64,000 nucleotides of DNA from Nonomuraea sp. NBC_00507 (GTDB lineage Bacteria; Actinomycetota; Actinomycetes; Streptosporangiales; Streptosporangiaceae), in contig NZ_CP107853.1 in assembly GCF_036013525.1 (NCBI RefSeq), positions 9,176,001-9,240,000 of the forward strand, read 5' to 3'. Position numbers and translations under genes: made by a program. The notes below the pieces were generated by a model. The model saw only the letters and a list, made by a program, of their open reading frames with translations. It did no database searches and was not told the DNA's origin. Below, piece by piece: positions 16,825 through 25,633 of the stretch (positions are counted from its first letter, which is position 1; each line of letters starts with the position of its first letter).

Positions 16825-17783
16825 GCCAGTGCCTGCCTTCGCTGCACGCGGATGTAGATCAGCCCGAAGACCAGCGCCATCACGATCAGCAGGTTGCCCA
16901 CGGCCGCGCCGGGCCCGAAGGAGGGCACCAGGTTGCCGAAGCCCAGCCGGTAGGACCAGGTGGCGAACGTGGTCGACGACCCGCTCGGCCCGCCCTTGGT
17001 CATGATCCAGATGATGTCGAACACCTTCAGCGTGTAGACCAGACCGAGCAGGATGGTGATCGCCGAGACCGGGCGCAGCAGCGGGAAGGTGACCTTCCAG
17101 AAGCGCTGCCAGGCGCTCGCCCCGTCCAGCGCGGCGGCCTCGTACACGACCGCGGGGATCGCCTGCAACCCTGAGTACAGCACCACCAGGTTGAACGGGA
17201 TGCCGATCCAGATGTTGGCGATGATCACCGACCACAGCGACCAGTCCGGCGAGGTCAGCCAGTTCACCGAGCCGATCCCAAACCAGCTCAGCGCCGCGTT
17301 GACCACGCCGGAGTCGCTGTTGAGCATCCACGACCAGGTCGAGGCCGACACGATGAGCGGCAGCAGCCAGGGCACCAGGAACAGCGCCCGCAACGTGGCC
17401 GACAGCCGGAAGTGCTTGACGAAGAACAACGCCAGCGCAAGCCCGATGCCGAACTGGAAGACCAGCGACACCAGCGTGAAGACCACGGTGTGCCACAGCG
17501 CGGGCCCGAACGTCGCGTCGCCGAAGACCTTGGCGTAGTTGTCGAACCCGGCGAACGGCGCGTCGCCCTGCACGAACGAGCGCACCGTGTAGTTGCGCAA
17601 GCTCAGCTCGACGTTGCGATAGAGCGGATAGGCGTAGAACACGAGCAGGTAGGCGACGACCGGGGCGAGGAACGCCCACGCCGCCCACTGCCCGGATCTG
17701 GTGCGCGCCGCCCGGTGGCCCCGCCCCCGTGCCGGGGCGGAGCCGCGGGCGGGACGCACCGCCGTCTGCGTGACGTGGTTCAT
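16821..17783 (-). CDS. Sugar ABC importer permease (MalF type)
   Basis: 320 residues. An Arg/Pro-rich cytoplasmic start of about 30 residues precedes six membrane helices. AAWAFLAPVVAYLLVFYAYP is the typical first helix, and YEAAALDGASAWQRFWKVTF holds the EAA loop. It pairs with the downstream permease (four-base overlap) and the lipoprotein encoded just upstream. Substrate presumably an oligosaccharide or glycoside released by the glycosidase of the same regulon. Confidence 0.93.
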   Translation of the reverse strand: MNHVTQTAVRPARGSAPARGRGHRAARTRSGQWAAWAFLAPVVAYLLVFYAYPLYRNVELSLRNYTVRSFVQGDAPFAGFDNYAKVFGDATFGPALWHTVVFTLVSLVFQFGIGLALALFFVKHFRLSATLRALFLVPWLLPLIVSASTWSWMLNSDSGVVNAALSWFGIGSVNWLTSPDWSLWSVIIANIWIGIPFNLVVLYSGLQAIPAVVYEAAALDGASAWQRFWKVTFPLLRPVSAITILLGLVYTLKVFDIIWIMTKGGPSGSSTTFATWSYRLGFGNLVPSFGPGAAVGNLLIVMALVFGLIYIRVQRRQALA

Positions 17784-17787
17784 GCCG

Positions 17788-19065
17788 CTACTGGGTCGCG
17801 CTCGCCGCCGCGGACTGGGCCGCCGCCATGGCGTCCTGCGGCGACTTCGAGCCGCTCAGCGCCGCCTGCACCGCGCCCCACATCGGTTCGGAGATCTTCG
17901 GGTATTTCGTCCCCAGGTCGTCGCTGGTGCGGCCCTTGGCCGCCTTGACCGCCTCGACCCACACCGTCAGATCGGGGTTGGCCGCCACCTGCTTGGCCTG
18001 CACGGCTTCGGTGGGCGCGATGTAGGACAGGGTGGTCGTCGTGGTGAGCGAGTTGTCGGTGCTGGTCAGGCAGGTCACGAGCTTCTGGGAGGTGGCGTAG
18101 CGGGCGGTGTCGGACTGCACCGGGATGCTGACGAACTCGCCGCCGGTCGGGGCGGGCGCGGTGCCGCCGGCCTTGCCCGGGATGGGGATGATGCCGTAGT
18201 CGAAGCCGGCCTTCTTGGCGTTGGCGAGCTGCCAGGTGCCGTTCTCGGCGAAGGCGTAGTCGCCGGCGGCGAACTCCTGCCAGCTCGTGGTCTGGGTGTT
18301 GTTGATGACGGAGTTGGGGGCGTACCCCTTCTTCAGCCAGTCCGTCCACAGCGCCACCGCGGAGACGCCCTCGGGCGAGTCGAGCTTGGTGAGGTTCGCG
18401 CCGGAGCCCCAGTACCAGGGCAGGAACTGGAAACTGCCCTCCTCAGTGCCGATCGCCGAGAACGTGATGCCCTTCTTGCCGGACGCCTTCACCTTCTCCA
18501 GCGCCGCGGTCAGCGACGCCCAGTCCTTGACGGAGGCGACGTCCACGCCGGCCTTCTTCAGGACGTCCTTGTTGTAGTAGAGGGCCAGGGTGTTGGCGCC
18601 GATGGGAACCCCGTAGGTCTTGCCGCCGCTCTGCCCGGCGGCCAGCAGGTTCGGCTCGATCGCGGAGACGTCGAGCTTGTTCTCCTCCGTAGTGGTCAGG
18701 ACCCCGCCCTCGGCCAGCGTCGAGACCACGGGGTTGTCCACGATGAGCACGTCCGGCGAGTTGCCCTGCTGGGCGGCCAGCAGCGCCTTGTTGGTCAGGT
18801 CGCTGGTGTCGTAGCCGGTCCGCTCGACCTTCACCCCGGCCTGGGTGCCGCACGTCTCGAGGAGCTTCACCCACTCCGAGCTCTTGTCGTACTGGGGGTA
18901 GGGGTCCCAGATGGTGTAGGCGCCGCCCCCGGCGGCCTGGCTCGCGCTCGTCGAGCCTCCGTCGCCGCCGGACGATGACGAGCCGCAGGCGGCGAGCCCG
19001 CCCACGGCGGCCAGGACCGCCAGGCTCACACCGGCGGTACGCCGGCTCCTTGCCGCTGATCTCAT
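17788..19065 (-). CDS. Sugar-binding lipoprotein of ABC importer
   Basis: 425 residues. Lipoprotein signal with lipobox LAAC (AVGGLAACGSSSSGG), then a Ser/Gly linker. The body is a type-1 solute-binding protein: YTIWDPYPQYDKSSEWVKLL, DVLIVDNPVVSTLAEGG and the hinge GVPIGANTLALYYNKDVLKK are typical of carbohydrate-binding members. It is the first gene of the operon, four bases from the first permease. Transcription starts within a promoter carrying two LacI-type operators (19115-19139). Confidence 0.93.
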   Translation of the reverse strand: MRSAARSRRTAGVSLAVLAAVGGLAACGSSSSGGDGGSTSASQAAGGGAYTIWDPYPQYDKSSEWVKLLETCGTQAGVKVERTGYDTSDLTNKALLAAQQGNSPDVLIVDNPVVSTLAEGGVLTTTEENKLDVSAIEPNLLAAGQSGGKTYGVPIGANTLALYYNKDVLKKAGVDVASVKDWASLTAALEKVKASGKKGITFSAIGTEEGSFQFLPWYWGSGANLTKLDSPEGVSAVALWTDWLKKGYAPNSVINNTQTTSWQEFAAGDYAFAENGTWQLANAKKAGFDYGIIPIPGKAGGTAPAPTGGEFVSIPVQSDTARYATSQKLVTCLTSTDNSLTTTTTLSYIAPTEAVQAKQVAANPDLTVWVEAVKAAKGRTSDDLGTKYPKISEPMWGAVQAALSGSKSPQDAMAAAQSAAASATQ

Positions 19066-19114
19066 TGATCTGACCTCCGCAGACAGGCGTTACGCGGCTG
19101 TTTCCGTTCGAAGT

Positions 19115-19173
19115 CGAATCGGTTCGCCGAATCGGTTCGACCGAAGATAGGCCCGCTCCATCCTGCGCGTCAA
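19115..19173 (-). promoter_or_regulatory. Promoter with two tandem LacI-type operators
   Basis: On the minus strand TTGACG (19173-19168) and TATCTT (19149-19144) are 18 bases apart. Directly downstream are two copies of CGAATCGGTTCG (19139-19128 and 19126-19115), centred 13 bases apart. This repeats the promoter-operator order seen at 12256, with the operators at and just after the start of transcription. Confidence 0.75.
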
Positions 19174-19239
19174 TGGGCGGGCGAAAGCCTTGCGGCAATC
19201 GACACGTCTTCGCCGCGGAACCGGGGTCGGTACCTCGCA

Positions 19240-19251
19240 TGAACCGGTTCG
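19240..19251 (+). promoter_or_regulatory. Possible LacI autoregulatory site
   Basis: TGAACCGGTTCG, palindromic in the centre, matches the regulon motif at 9 of 12 positions. TACGAT at 19255-19260 could be a -10 box for the LacI gene, but no good -35 is visible. Confidence 0.4.
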
Positions 19252-19295
19252 ACCTACGATGGTCGCCGAGCAGCGGATTCGGACGAGGAGCACGG

Positions 19296-20312
19296 GTGAA
19301 CATCGGAGAGATCGCCAAGCGGGCGGGCGTGTCGCGCAGCACCGTCTCGTACGCGCTCACCGGCAAGCGCCCGGTCTCGGAAGAGACCAAACGCCGCATC
19401 CTGACCGTCATCGACGAGCTGGGCTACCGGCCCAACGCCTCCGCCAGGGCGCTGAAGGAGGGGCGCACCCGCACGATCGGCCTGGTCATACCGCCGGCCG
19501 GCCGGCGCCTGACCGACATGCAGCTCGGCTTCGTGGCCAGCGTGGTCGACGCCGCCGCCCGCGCCGACCTGGACGTCCTGCTGTCGCCCTCGGGCGGCGA
19601 GCACGACCGCTCCTTCGAGCGCGTCGTCACCGGACGGCGCGTGGACGGCGTCGTCCTCATGGAGATCCGCCTGGAGGACGACCGGGTCGCCCGGCTCCTC
19701 GAGAGCGGCCTGCCGTTCGTCGGCATCGGCCGTACCCGCCACCCCGAGGACATGTCCTGGGTGGACATCGACTACGAGACGCTCATCGCCAAGTGCGTCC
19801 ACCACCTCGCCGATCTCGGCCACCGGCATCTGGCGCTGGTCAACCGCAACGCCGAGCTGGTCGCCGCCGGATACGGCCCGGGCCACCGCGCACAGGCCGG
19901 CTTCGACCGCGCCATCGCCGAACGCGGCCTGCACGGCGTTCAGGTCTGCTGCGGCGACGACCCTCCATCCGGACAGTCGTGCCTCCAGCAACTCCTTGCT
20001 CAGCAACCGGACTTGACCGCCATCGCCACCATCAACGAGGCGGCGGTGTCCGGCATGTACCGCGCGCTGGCCGAAGCGGGCTTGACCGTGCCCGGAGACT
20101 TCTCCGTCGCCGGCGTGGCCGCCCAGCACTGGGCCGAGAGCCTGCATCCGCCGCTCACCGCCGCCGACGTCCCGGCCGACGATATGGGCGCCCGGGCCGT
20201 CGAGCTGCTCATCCAGCGGATCGCCGACCCGGCCATCCCGCACCGGCACCTCCTGGTCGCCCCACCGATCTCGCTCCGCGGCACAACCGGGCCCGCCCGG
20301 CCACGCGCCTGA
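19296..20312 (+). CDS. LacI-family transcriptional regulator
   Basis: 338 residues from the GTG at 19296, chosen because NIGEIAKRAGVSRSTVSYAL is the canonical LacI headpiece and GAGGAG stands seven bases upstream. The hinge helix is in RPNASARALKEG. The periplasmic-binding-protein-like effector domain follows (about 62-338; RTIGLVIPPAGRR, and VAAQHWAESLHPPLTAADVP). It is divergent from the ABC operon. Operators with CGAATCGATTCG-type cores at 12291, 19115, 19128, 19240 and 20469 are the likely binding sites. Effector probably the imported sugar or a breakdown product. Confidence 0.93.
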   Translation: MNIGEIAKRAGVSRSTVSYALTGKRPVSEETKRRILTVIDELGYRPNASARALKEGRTRTIGLVIPPAGRRLTDMQLGFVASVVDAAARADLDVLLSPSGGEHDRSFERVVTGRRVDGVVLMEIRLEDDRVARLLESGLPFVGIGRTRHPEDMSWVDIDYETLIAKCVHHLADLGHRHLALVNRNAELVAAGYGPGHRAQAGFDRAIAERGLHGVQVCCGDDPPSGQSCLQQLLAQQPDLTAIATINEAAVSGMYRALAEAGLTVPGDFSVAGVAAQHWAESLHPPLTAADVPADDMGARAVELLIQRIADPAIPHRHLLVAPPISLRGTTGPARPRA

Positions 20313-20433
20313 CCACACGGGCTCGTAACTCGACCTGAGGGCGGCGGCACTCGCGCACGTGCACGCCTGCTTCCACGATTGCGGCTCGCATGACGGCGAC
20401 ATGGCGGCGACGTGTCACGCACGTTTCTCACTC

Positions 20434-20483
20434 TTGACCATCGCGCCAGGGGGCGCTTAAGGTCCAGTCGAATCGATTCGACT
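20434..20483 (+). promoter_or_regulatory. Orphan promoter plus perfect LacI-type operator
   Basis: TTGACC (20434-20439) is followed after 17 bases by TTAAGG (20457-20462, a weak -10) and then by AGTCGAATCGATTCGACT (20466-20483), a perfect 18-bp palindrome and the best copy of the regulon motif in the window. No gene follows on the plus strand: the 3' end of the esterase gene lies in antisense. The order promoter-operator equals that at 12256 and 19115, so a regulated gene was probably lost here. Confidence 0.6.
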
Positions 20484-20554
20484 CCCTTTAGCACTCCCCG
20501 AAACCCGATCATCGCTTCACCGGGACGTCGCCGTCCTCTCCTTCATCACTCCGT

Positions 20555-22066
20555 TCACCCCGAGGCGACCAGGCGGGGCAGCGGGGCGAAGGTGTGGTCG
20601 CGCCAGAGCCGGCGAGAGGTCTCCTCCGGGTAGGTGGTGACCATCGGTTCGCTGTCCAGGATCTGGGTCAGGCGGCGCTGGGGTTCGTAGGCGGGCCAGC
20701 CGGGGTCGCCAGTGGCGGCGAACGTCGTCCACGCCGTGCGGACGTGCCGGGACAAGGCTTCAGCCTGGGGAGAGGCCGGGTCGCCCATCAGGCCGGCGCC
20801 AAGGCCTGCGTCGAAGACGCCAAAGGTGAGCGGGACGTCCAAACCGTGGCAGGCGCCCAGCATCCCGCCCATGCCGGGCGCGGGCCAGGTCAGTTCGTAC
20901 AGGTGCACGCGGCCCCCGCCGGCGGCCTGCGCCTCGGCGAGGTGCAGCGAGGGCATGCGGAACAGCCAGTCGGACTGCACCAGCTCGAACAGCTCTCCTG
21001 CGTCGGCGGAGGGGAAGGCCGCACGGTAGCCGTGCCCGCCGTCGGGGGCGAACACCCGCAGCGCCGCGGCCCCTTGCTCATCTGTGACCTGCCCGAGCAG
21101 ACCGCCGAAGGCGACGAAGAGCCGGTATTCGTCGCGGTTGTGGCCGACGATCAGCTCGATCTCCCGGCCGGCGCCGTCCGCCAGGGCCTGCCACGGGGTG
21201 GTGGGCAACACCTCACCGTCGACCACGGGCGAGAAGATCGTCGGCGTGTGCGCGACCACGCCCCATCGCTCCTCGTACAGGCGCATTTTGCCGGTGACCG
21301 TGTCACCGGCCGCGGCCAGCCGGCCGGGCGCGACATCTGACAGGTCATCGGTGGTCGCGGCCAGGCCCAGCTCACCGGCGACGACGGCGGTGATGTCGGC
21401 GGCCAGCTCCGCGGAGAAGAACGTGCCGGGAACGCTCTGGGCGATCCCGCGCTGGAAGAGCCCCGCCGCGCGCGGCATGCTCATCAGCGCGGCGATCGAG
21501 CCCGCGCCGGCGGACTCGCCGAAGACGGTGACCCTGCCGGGGTCCCCGCCGAAGGCTTCGATGTTCTCCTGCACCCATTCCAGCGCGGCGACCTGGTCGA
21601 GCAGGCCTCGGTTGGCCGGCGCCCCGTCGATGTGCGCGAACCCTTCCATGCCGACCCGGTAGTTGCAGGTCACCACGACCACGCCGGCCTCTGCCAGCAA
21701 GGTCCCGTCGTAGCCGGGGTCGGCCGACATCCCGAACATGTAGGCACCGCCGTAGATCCACACCATGACCGGCAAGCGGGCGCCCGGATCGGGGGTCCAG
21801 ACGTTGAGCGTCAGCCACTCGTCCCCGACGGCCCCGCCCGCTGCTGGGGGCGACCCTGCCATGGTCGCCTGCGGGGGCGGCGGGCCGAACGCGAACGCCT
21901 CCCGCACGCCGTCCCACCCACGCACCCGTTGCGGGGCGGCGAAGCGTGCCGGGCCGACCGGGGGCTGCGCGAAGGGGATGCCGCGGAAGACCGCCACCCC
22001 GCCTTCCCTGCGACCTCGGACCGTTCCCGCCGTTGTGCGGATCTCCGGCTCGGTGGACATGGCCAT
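20555..22066 (-). CDS. Type-B carboxylesterase/lipase family protein
   Basis: 503 residues, alpha/beta-hydrolase fold. The nucleophile elbow is GRVTVFGESAGAGSI, with the catalytic Ser in GESAG. VRGRREGGVAVFRGIPFAQP and WIYGGAYMFGMS (oxyanion-hole GG) are family signatures; LIVGHNRDEYRLF and the late His in GACHGLDVPLTFG complete the triad. No signal peptide, so probably cytoplasmic. The ATG at 22066 has AAGGAG seven bases upstream. It lies about 200 bases downstream of the PaaX-type regulator on the same strand. Substrate unknown. Confidence 0.9.
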   Translation of the reverse strand: MAMSTEPEIRTTAGTVRGRREGGVAVFRGIPFAQPPVGPARFAAPQRVRGWDGVREAFAFGPPPPQATMAGSPPAAGGAVGDEWLTLNVWTPDPGARLPVMVWIYGGAYMFGMSADPGYDGTLLAEAGVVVVTCNYRVGMEGFAHIDGAPANRGLLDQVAALEWVQENIEAFGGDPGRVTVFGESAGAGSIAALMSMPRAAGLFQRGIAQSVPGTFFSAELAADITAVVAGELGLAATTDDLSDVAPGRLAAAGDTVTGKMRLYEERWGVVAHTPTIFSPVVDGEVLPTTPWQALADGAGREIELIVGHNRDEYRLFVAFGGLLGQVTDEQGAAALRVFAPDGGHGYRAAFPSADAGELFELVQSDWLFRMPSLHLAEAQAAGGGRVHLYELTWPAPGMGGMLGACHGLDVPLTFGVFDAGLGAGLMGDPASPQAEALSRHVRTAWTTFAATGDPGWPAYEPQRRLTQILDSEPMVTTYPEETSRRLWRDHTFAPLPRLVASG

Positions 22067-22264
22067 CAAAGGCTCCTTTCGCAGAGGAGACGATCTGGGG
22101 CGCCCACCTGCAGAAGAGCCCGAAAACCTCCGCTGCCACACCGATGGCCTGCCGACAGCAAACAGTACAACAGCATGACGTTCGTTCATAGTTTTGTAGA
22201 ATTTCATGACTGGGATGCTGAGGCACGGTCAGACGCGACAGGCCGAGAGCGGCCGCGCCGAGGC

Positions 22265-23149
22265 CTATCTCATCTGCGCGCAGATGCGTTCCCACTCGCG
22301 GGTCGCGGCCGGCTCCCACCTCGCATGCTGCCGATGGAAGAGCTTCACGGCGCGCGCGCCGTGCCATCCCTGGGGAAGCAGTTGCGTGGGGAGCGCGGGA
22401 TCGATCAGAGCGAGCCGGCGCCAGGCGTGGACGAGTCGCGTGAGCCGGACCAGTGGATCATCGGAGGGCGGGCGGGCGAACTCGGCGAGGAACGCCTCGT
22501 ATTCCTGCTCGACTTCGTCGAGGTCCCACGCCTGCCGGACGAGGATCGACAACTCGCCGCCGGCAAGATATTCGGAGAGGAAGATCTGCGCCTCCTCGCG
22601 CACCTCGGCTTCGTCGAGGACGAACTCGGCCTCGACGACCCGGTCGGTGTGCGTGGTGACCCAGACACCAGGCGCCGGGTTTCCGAATCCCGCCCAGCGC
22701 AGCCGCGTGCGCAGCAGGTGACGTCCGGCCCGGTTGGTCTCGGCGGCCCGTGCCAGCACTACCAGCCATCGGCCGTCCCACTCCGGCTGGGCCGCGGTGA
22801 AGCCGAAGATCCGCTCAGCGCCGAGGTCGAGGAACTCTTGGAAGGCCGGGCTGAGGTGCCACCACGTGTACCGCCCTTCACGATTGGGGATGAGCCAACC
22901 GTCCGCGGCCGCGCGCGCCAGGGCCTGCCGGCAAGCTTCCTCCTTGACACCGCAGCGACCCAGCGCATCGACGAAGGCCGACGTGGGAGCGGGCTGCCCG
23001 CCCGGGCGCACGTAATCACCCAGCATCGTGATCAGCAATCCGCGAACACCGCCCGTGCCCGCGGCGTACCGGCGTGACAGAACGAACCTCTCCTGAGACG
23101 CACTGCCGAACGGGGCAGCCGACGCGGTTCCGTCTTGGGACTCGGACAT
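22265..23149 (-). CDS. PaaX-family transcriptional regulator
   Basis: 294 residues. The N-terminal winged helix spans about 30-100 (RGLLITMLGDYVRPGGQPAP; CRQALARAAADGWLIPNREG). The PaaX central domain shows WDGRWLVVLARAAETNRAGR then WAGFGNPAPGVWVTTHTD, and the C-terminal domain LVRLTRLVHAWRRLALIDPA with LLPQGWHGARAVKLFH. PaaX proteins bind acyl-CoA ligands such as phenylacetyl-CoA; here no paa genes are nearby, so the ligand may differ. It may control the downstream esterase, whose leader contains an ATGACGTTCGTTCAT near-dyad (about 22175). Confidence 0.9.
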   Translation of the reverse strand: MSESQDGTASAAPFGSASQERFVLSRRYAAGTGGVRGLLITMLGDYVRPGGQPAPTSAFVDALGRCGVKEEACRQALARAAADGWLIPNREGRYTWWHLSPAFQEFLDLGAERIFGFTAAQPEWDGRWLVVLARAAETNRAGRHLLRTRLRWAGFGNPAPGVWVTTHTDRVVEAEFVLDEAEVREEAQIFLSEYLAGGELSILVRQAWDLDEVEQEYEAFLAEFARPPSDDPLVRLTRLVHAWRRLALIDPALPTQLLPQGWHGARAVKLFHRQHARWEPAATREWERICAQMR

Positions 23150-23376
23150 GCGGCCGTCAGTGACCGGCTGTGCGGTCGCGGGCGAGATCAGGACGCATGG
23201 CCAGATTGTATGGCCGGTCGCCGGCCGCTGATCACCAAGCCGCCCACGGGTCGGAACCCGCAGCGCCGATCACCGGCCATCGACGTCGTGGTTAACATCC
23301 CAGCCACATCTTGCGCATGCGCCTGCTTGCCGCTCTTCCAACAAAGCTCCACCCTGGCCGGTATGGCGGAGCCGCC

Positions 23377-23493
23377 GTACACGCCGACTCACGCGGCAGT
23401 TACGGCTCGCCGCGTGTCCATGCGGAATTGGCACTCGGGCGGGGCAAGAGGGTCAACCGCAAGCGCGTCGAACGGCTCATGCAGGCAGCCCGC
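23377..23493 (+). pseudogene. IS3-family transposase remnant (OrfB HTH_21 part)
   Basis: The frame VHADSRGSYGSPRVHAELAL continues GRGKRVNRKRVERLMQAAR. This is the start of the HTH_21 region of IS3-family OrfB proteins. No integrase core (DDE) follows, and the frame changes right after. It is a short scar of an old insertion. Confidence 0.65.
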
Positions 23494-23564
23494 GATCCAT
23501 CCACCCACCCAGAAACACAGCGGCCACCACAAGATCTTCAGTGCTCTTCCAGAGAGCCTCGATC

Positions 23565-23810
23565 TCAGTCGTTGTGGGTCCGCCCGTGGGCGCGCGCCCT
23601 CTCGGCGGCGCCGTCCGCGCCGCCCGCGATACAGTCGAGGCGCGCGGCGATGCCCTCGGCGGCCAGCAGGATGGGCGGGGCGAGCTTGGCCGGTTCGACC
23701 CGGACGGTGTGCACGACGGCGCCCACGGCTGCGATGGGCCGGCCATCGCAGTCAAGGACGGGGACGGCCACCGTGCAGGTCACCGCACAGGCTCTACGGA
23801 CGTCTTCCAC
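23565..23810 (-). pseudogene. IclR-family regulator, C-terminal remnant
   Basis: 81 codons. VAVPVLDCDGRPIAAVGAVV and VRVEPAKLAPPILLAAEGIA match the last part of the IclR effector-binding domain. The DNA-binding domain and most of the effector domain are missing, and upstream the frame has no family resemblance. It is a stub; unrelated to the intact IclR gene at 45037. Confidence 0.6.
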
Positions 23811-24450
23811 TGAATGGAAGCCTTCTCAGCGACCTCTCCATACGCGCAGGTCAGACGCCGGATGGCAAGCCGTGGAGGATTTGCGCCATCCGGGGCTTGT
23901 CGCGGCGCGTTGGGCGCCGGGCGGCTGACCAACCGAGCGCCCTCGACGGCAACGCCCGCGTGATTGCCACCGCCACCTGCGCACTGGAGCGCTTCTACGC
24001 CGGCCCGTTCGCGCTGATCGGCTGAGCACCACCAGCCGCCGGGGGATCGTGACGACCCCCAGAGCCCTCCGCCGGAGCGCCGGGCGGCGTTCACGGTGCC
24101 CCGTGAGGCCTGGTGACGGCGGCGACGATCGACAGTCCGAGGCCTCAGCACGGCCACCGGCAGATCGGTGTACGGCGCGCTACCAGCCAGATGCGTGCCC
24201 CAGACGGGCGCTACGCCAAGGGTGTGACCGGGACAAGCATGCTGTCACACTTCCTGTCCACCATCGACTGCCTCGGCCAGGCGCTCGTCCTGCACAGACG
24301 GGGCCATCACACGTCGGGGGCGGTCAGCACGCCTCTTTGGACCCGTGCTGTCCCCCGAGCGGCCCCGCAGGATGAGGCGCCATGCCACGCGAAGATCCCC
24401 CCCAGAGCCGCACCCAGGGCCCGGCCAGCCATCCCGGCGAGCTAGCGCAC
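23811..24450. other. Degenerate stretch without a recognisable gene
   Basis: About 640 bases between the IclR remnant and the EF-hand gene. Several short frames are open on both strands, but none has a ribosome site, a family resemblance or typical start. The stretch lies between two stubs and probably contains further decayed coding DNA. Confidence 0.5.
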
Positions 24451-24452
24451 CG

Positions 24453-24671
24453 TCACTTGTTCCAGGCCACCAGGAACTCCGTCAGCGAGATGCGCCCGTC
24501 CACGTCCCCGTCGCGCTCATCCGAGGCCTTGAAGATCGCGTTGAGCTCGGCAGTGGTGACCTCCTCGCCGCGCGCGTTCATGGCGAGCGCGAACTCCTCG
24601 CGCGTGATGTATCCGTCCCCGTCACGGTCGAACTCCTGGAACGTGGCGGTTGGGTCGTCAAGATCCGGCAT
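24453..24671 (-). CDS. Small EF-hand calcium-binding protein
   Basis: 72 residues with two EF-hand loops. The first, DRDGDGYITREEF, is canonical. The second, DVDGRISLTEF, follows SDERDG and is also complete (loop beginning at the Asp of DGDVDGRIS). The start at 24671 (MPDLDDPTATFQEF) has a GAGAGG ribosome site; an ATG nine codons upstream has none. No signal peptide. Similar small EF-hand proteins of actinobacteria act as calcium buffers or sensors; partner unknown. Stands alone in a degenerate region. Confidence 0.85.
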   Translation of the reverse strand: MPDLDDPTATFQEFDRDGDGYITREEFALAMNARGEEVTTAELNAIFKASDERDGDVDGRISLTEFLVAWNK

Positions 24672-24883
24672 GGGTGGCCTCTCGATTGTGCGATTCATGC
24701 GATGTACGGACAAAGCAACATCGAAGCACGACCTTGTACCCCCACGCGATGGGTGGCGGGCCGAAAAACGCCGTGGACCGCTACGCACGGGAGTTCAGCG
24801 GCGGCCACGGCCAGCGCGTAGCCCGTCTGCTTCGTCTTCTCTCACGAGAGCCTCCGCAAGGTAGGCGATGACGTAAGGCAGCA

Positions 24884-25601
24884 ATGAGCGGCAAGGGTCT
24901 TGCGAACCCCTCAGCCCGCCACATGGCCCTCGCCGGACTCGCGACGGCGGTGGCCGTCTACAGCGCGCAAGGGCCGGCGGCCGCCGCAGCCGTGCGCACC
25001 GGCACCTCGGTGGCGCTGCACGGCGGCACCGGCCTGGCCGATCCGGCCGCACAGCGTCCCTGAAGGCGCAGCTCGTCAAAGCGCGGGCGGGCTCGGGCTG
25101 ACCAAGCTGATCGCCTCGGTCAGCTTCAAGGCGGCCCGCACCGTCGGCGCGATGGCGTTCGGGCACGGGCCGTACGCCAAGCTCAGCGTGCTCTACCTGC
25201 CGAGCGTCACGGAGATCGGCGCGAACGCGTTCCGCCGCAACCAGTACCTGACGAAGGTCAACCTCCCGCGGGTGCGGACCATCGACGACTTCGCGTTCGA
25301 CGACGCTTCCCGCCTGCGCTACTTCAACGCCCCCGAGCTGGAGTCGATCGGCAGGAACGGACTGAACGACAGCCACGTGCTGGAAGCGGTCAACCTTCCC
25401 GAGCTCCGCTACATGGGCATCAACTGCTTCGAAGCCTCGCCACCGGTCCAGGACAAAGCCGCCTTCACAGGAGCCGACCCCGCAAAGCTGATCATCTACT
25501 ACACGGGCGACACCTCCACCCGGAAGAGCTTCGTACCCGCGGGAAATCCCACGATCAAGCTGGTCAAGCGGAACGCGGACGCGCCGCCCAACTCCCGGTA
25601 G
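24884..25601 (+). pseudogene. Secreted BspA-like leucine-rich-repeat protein, frameshifted
   Basis: The ATG at 24884 opens a signal-peptide frame (MSGKGLANPSARHMALAGLA, then an Ala-rich end) that stops at 25061. A few codons of a second frame (SLKAQLVKARA, about 25058-25097) link to a third frame from about 25100 that reads LTKLIASVSFKAARTVGAMA and then BspA/LRR_5 repeats: LSVLYLPSVTEIGANAF, LTKVNLPRVRTIDDFAF, LRYFNAPELESIGRNGL and LEAVNLPELRYMGINCF. Two frameshifts within 45 bases thus separate the export signal from the repeats. If not sequencing errors, the product is lost. The repeat unit is about 23 residues. Confidence 0.7.
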
Positions 25602-25633
25602 ACCACCGCCGCTCACGTCCGTCCTGCCACCCT

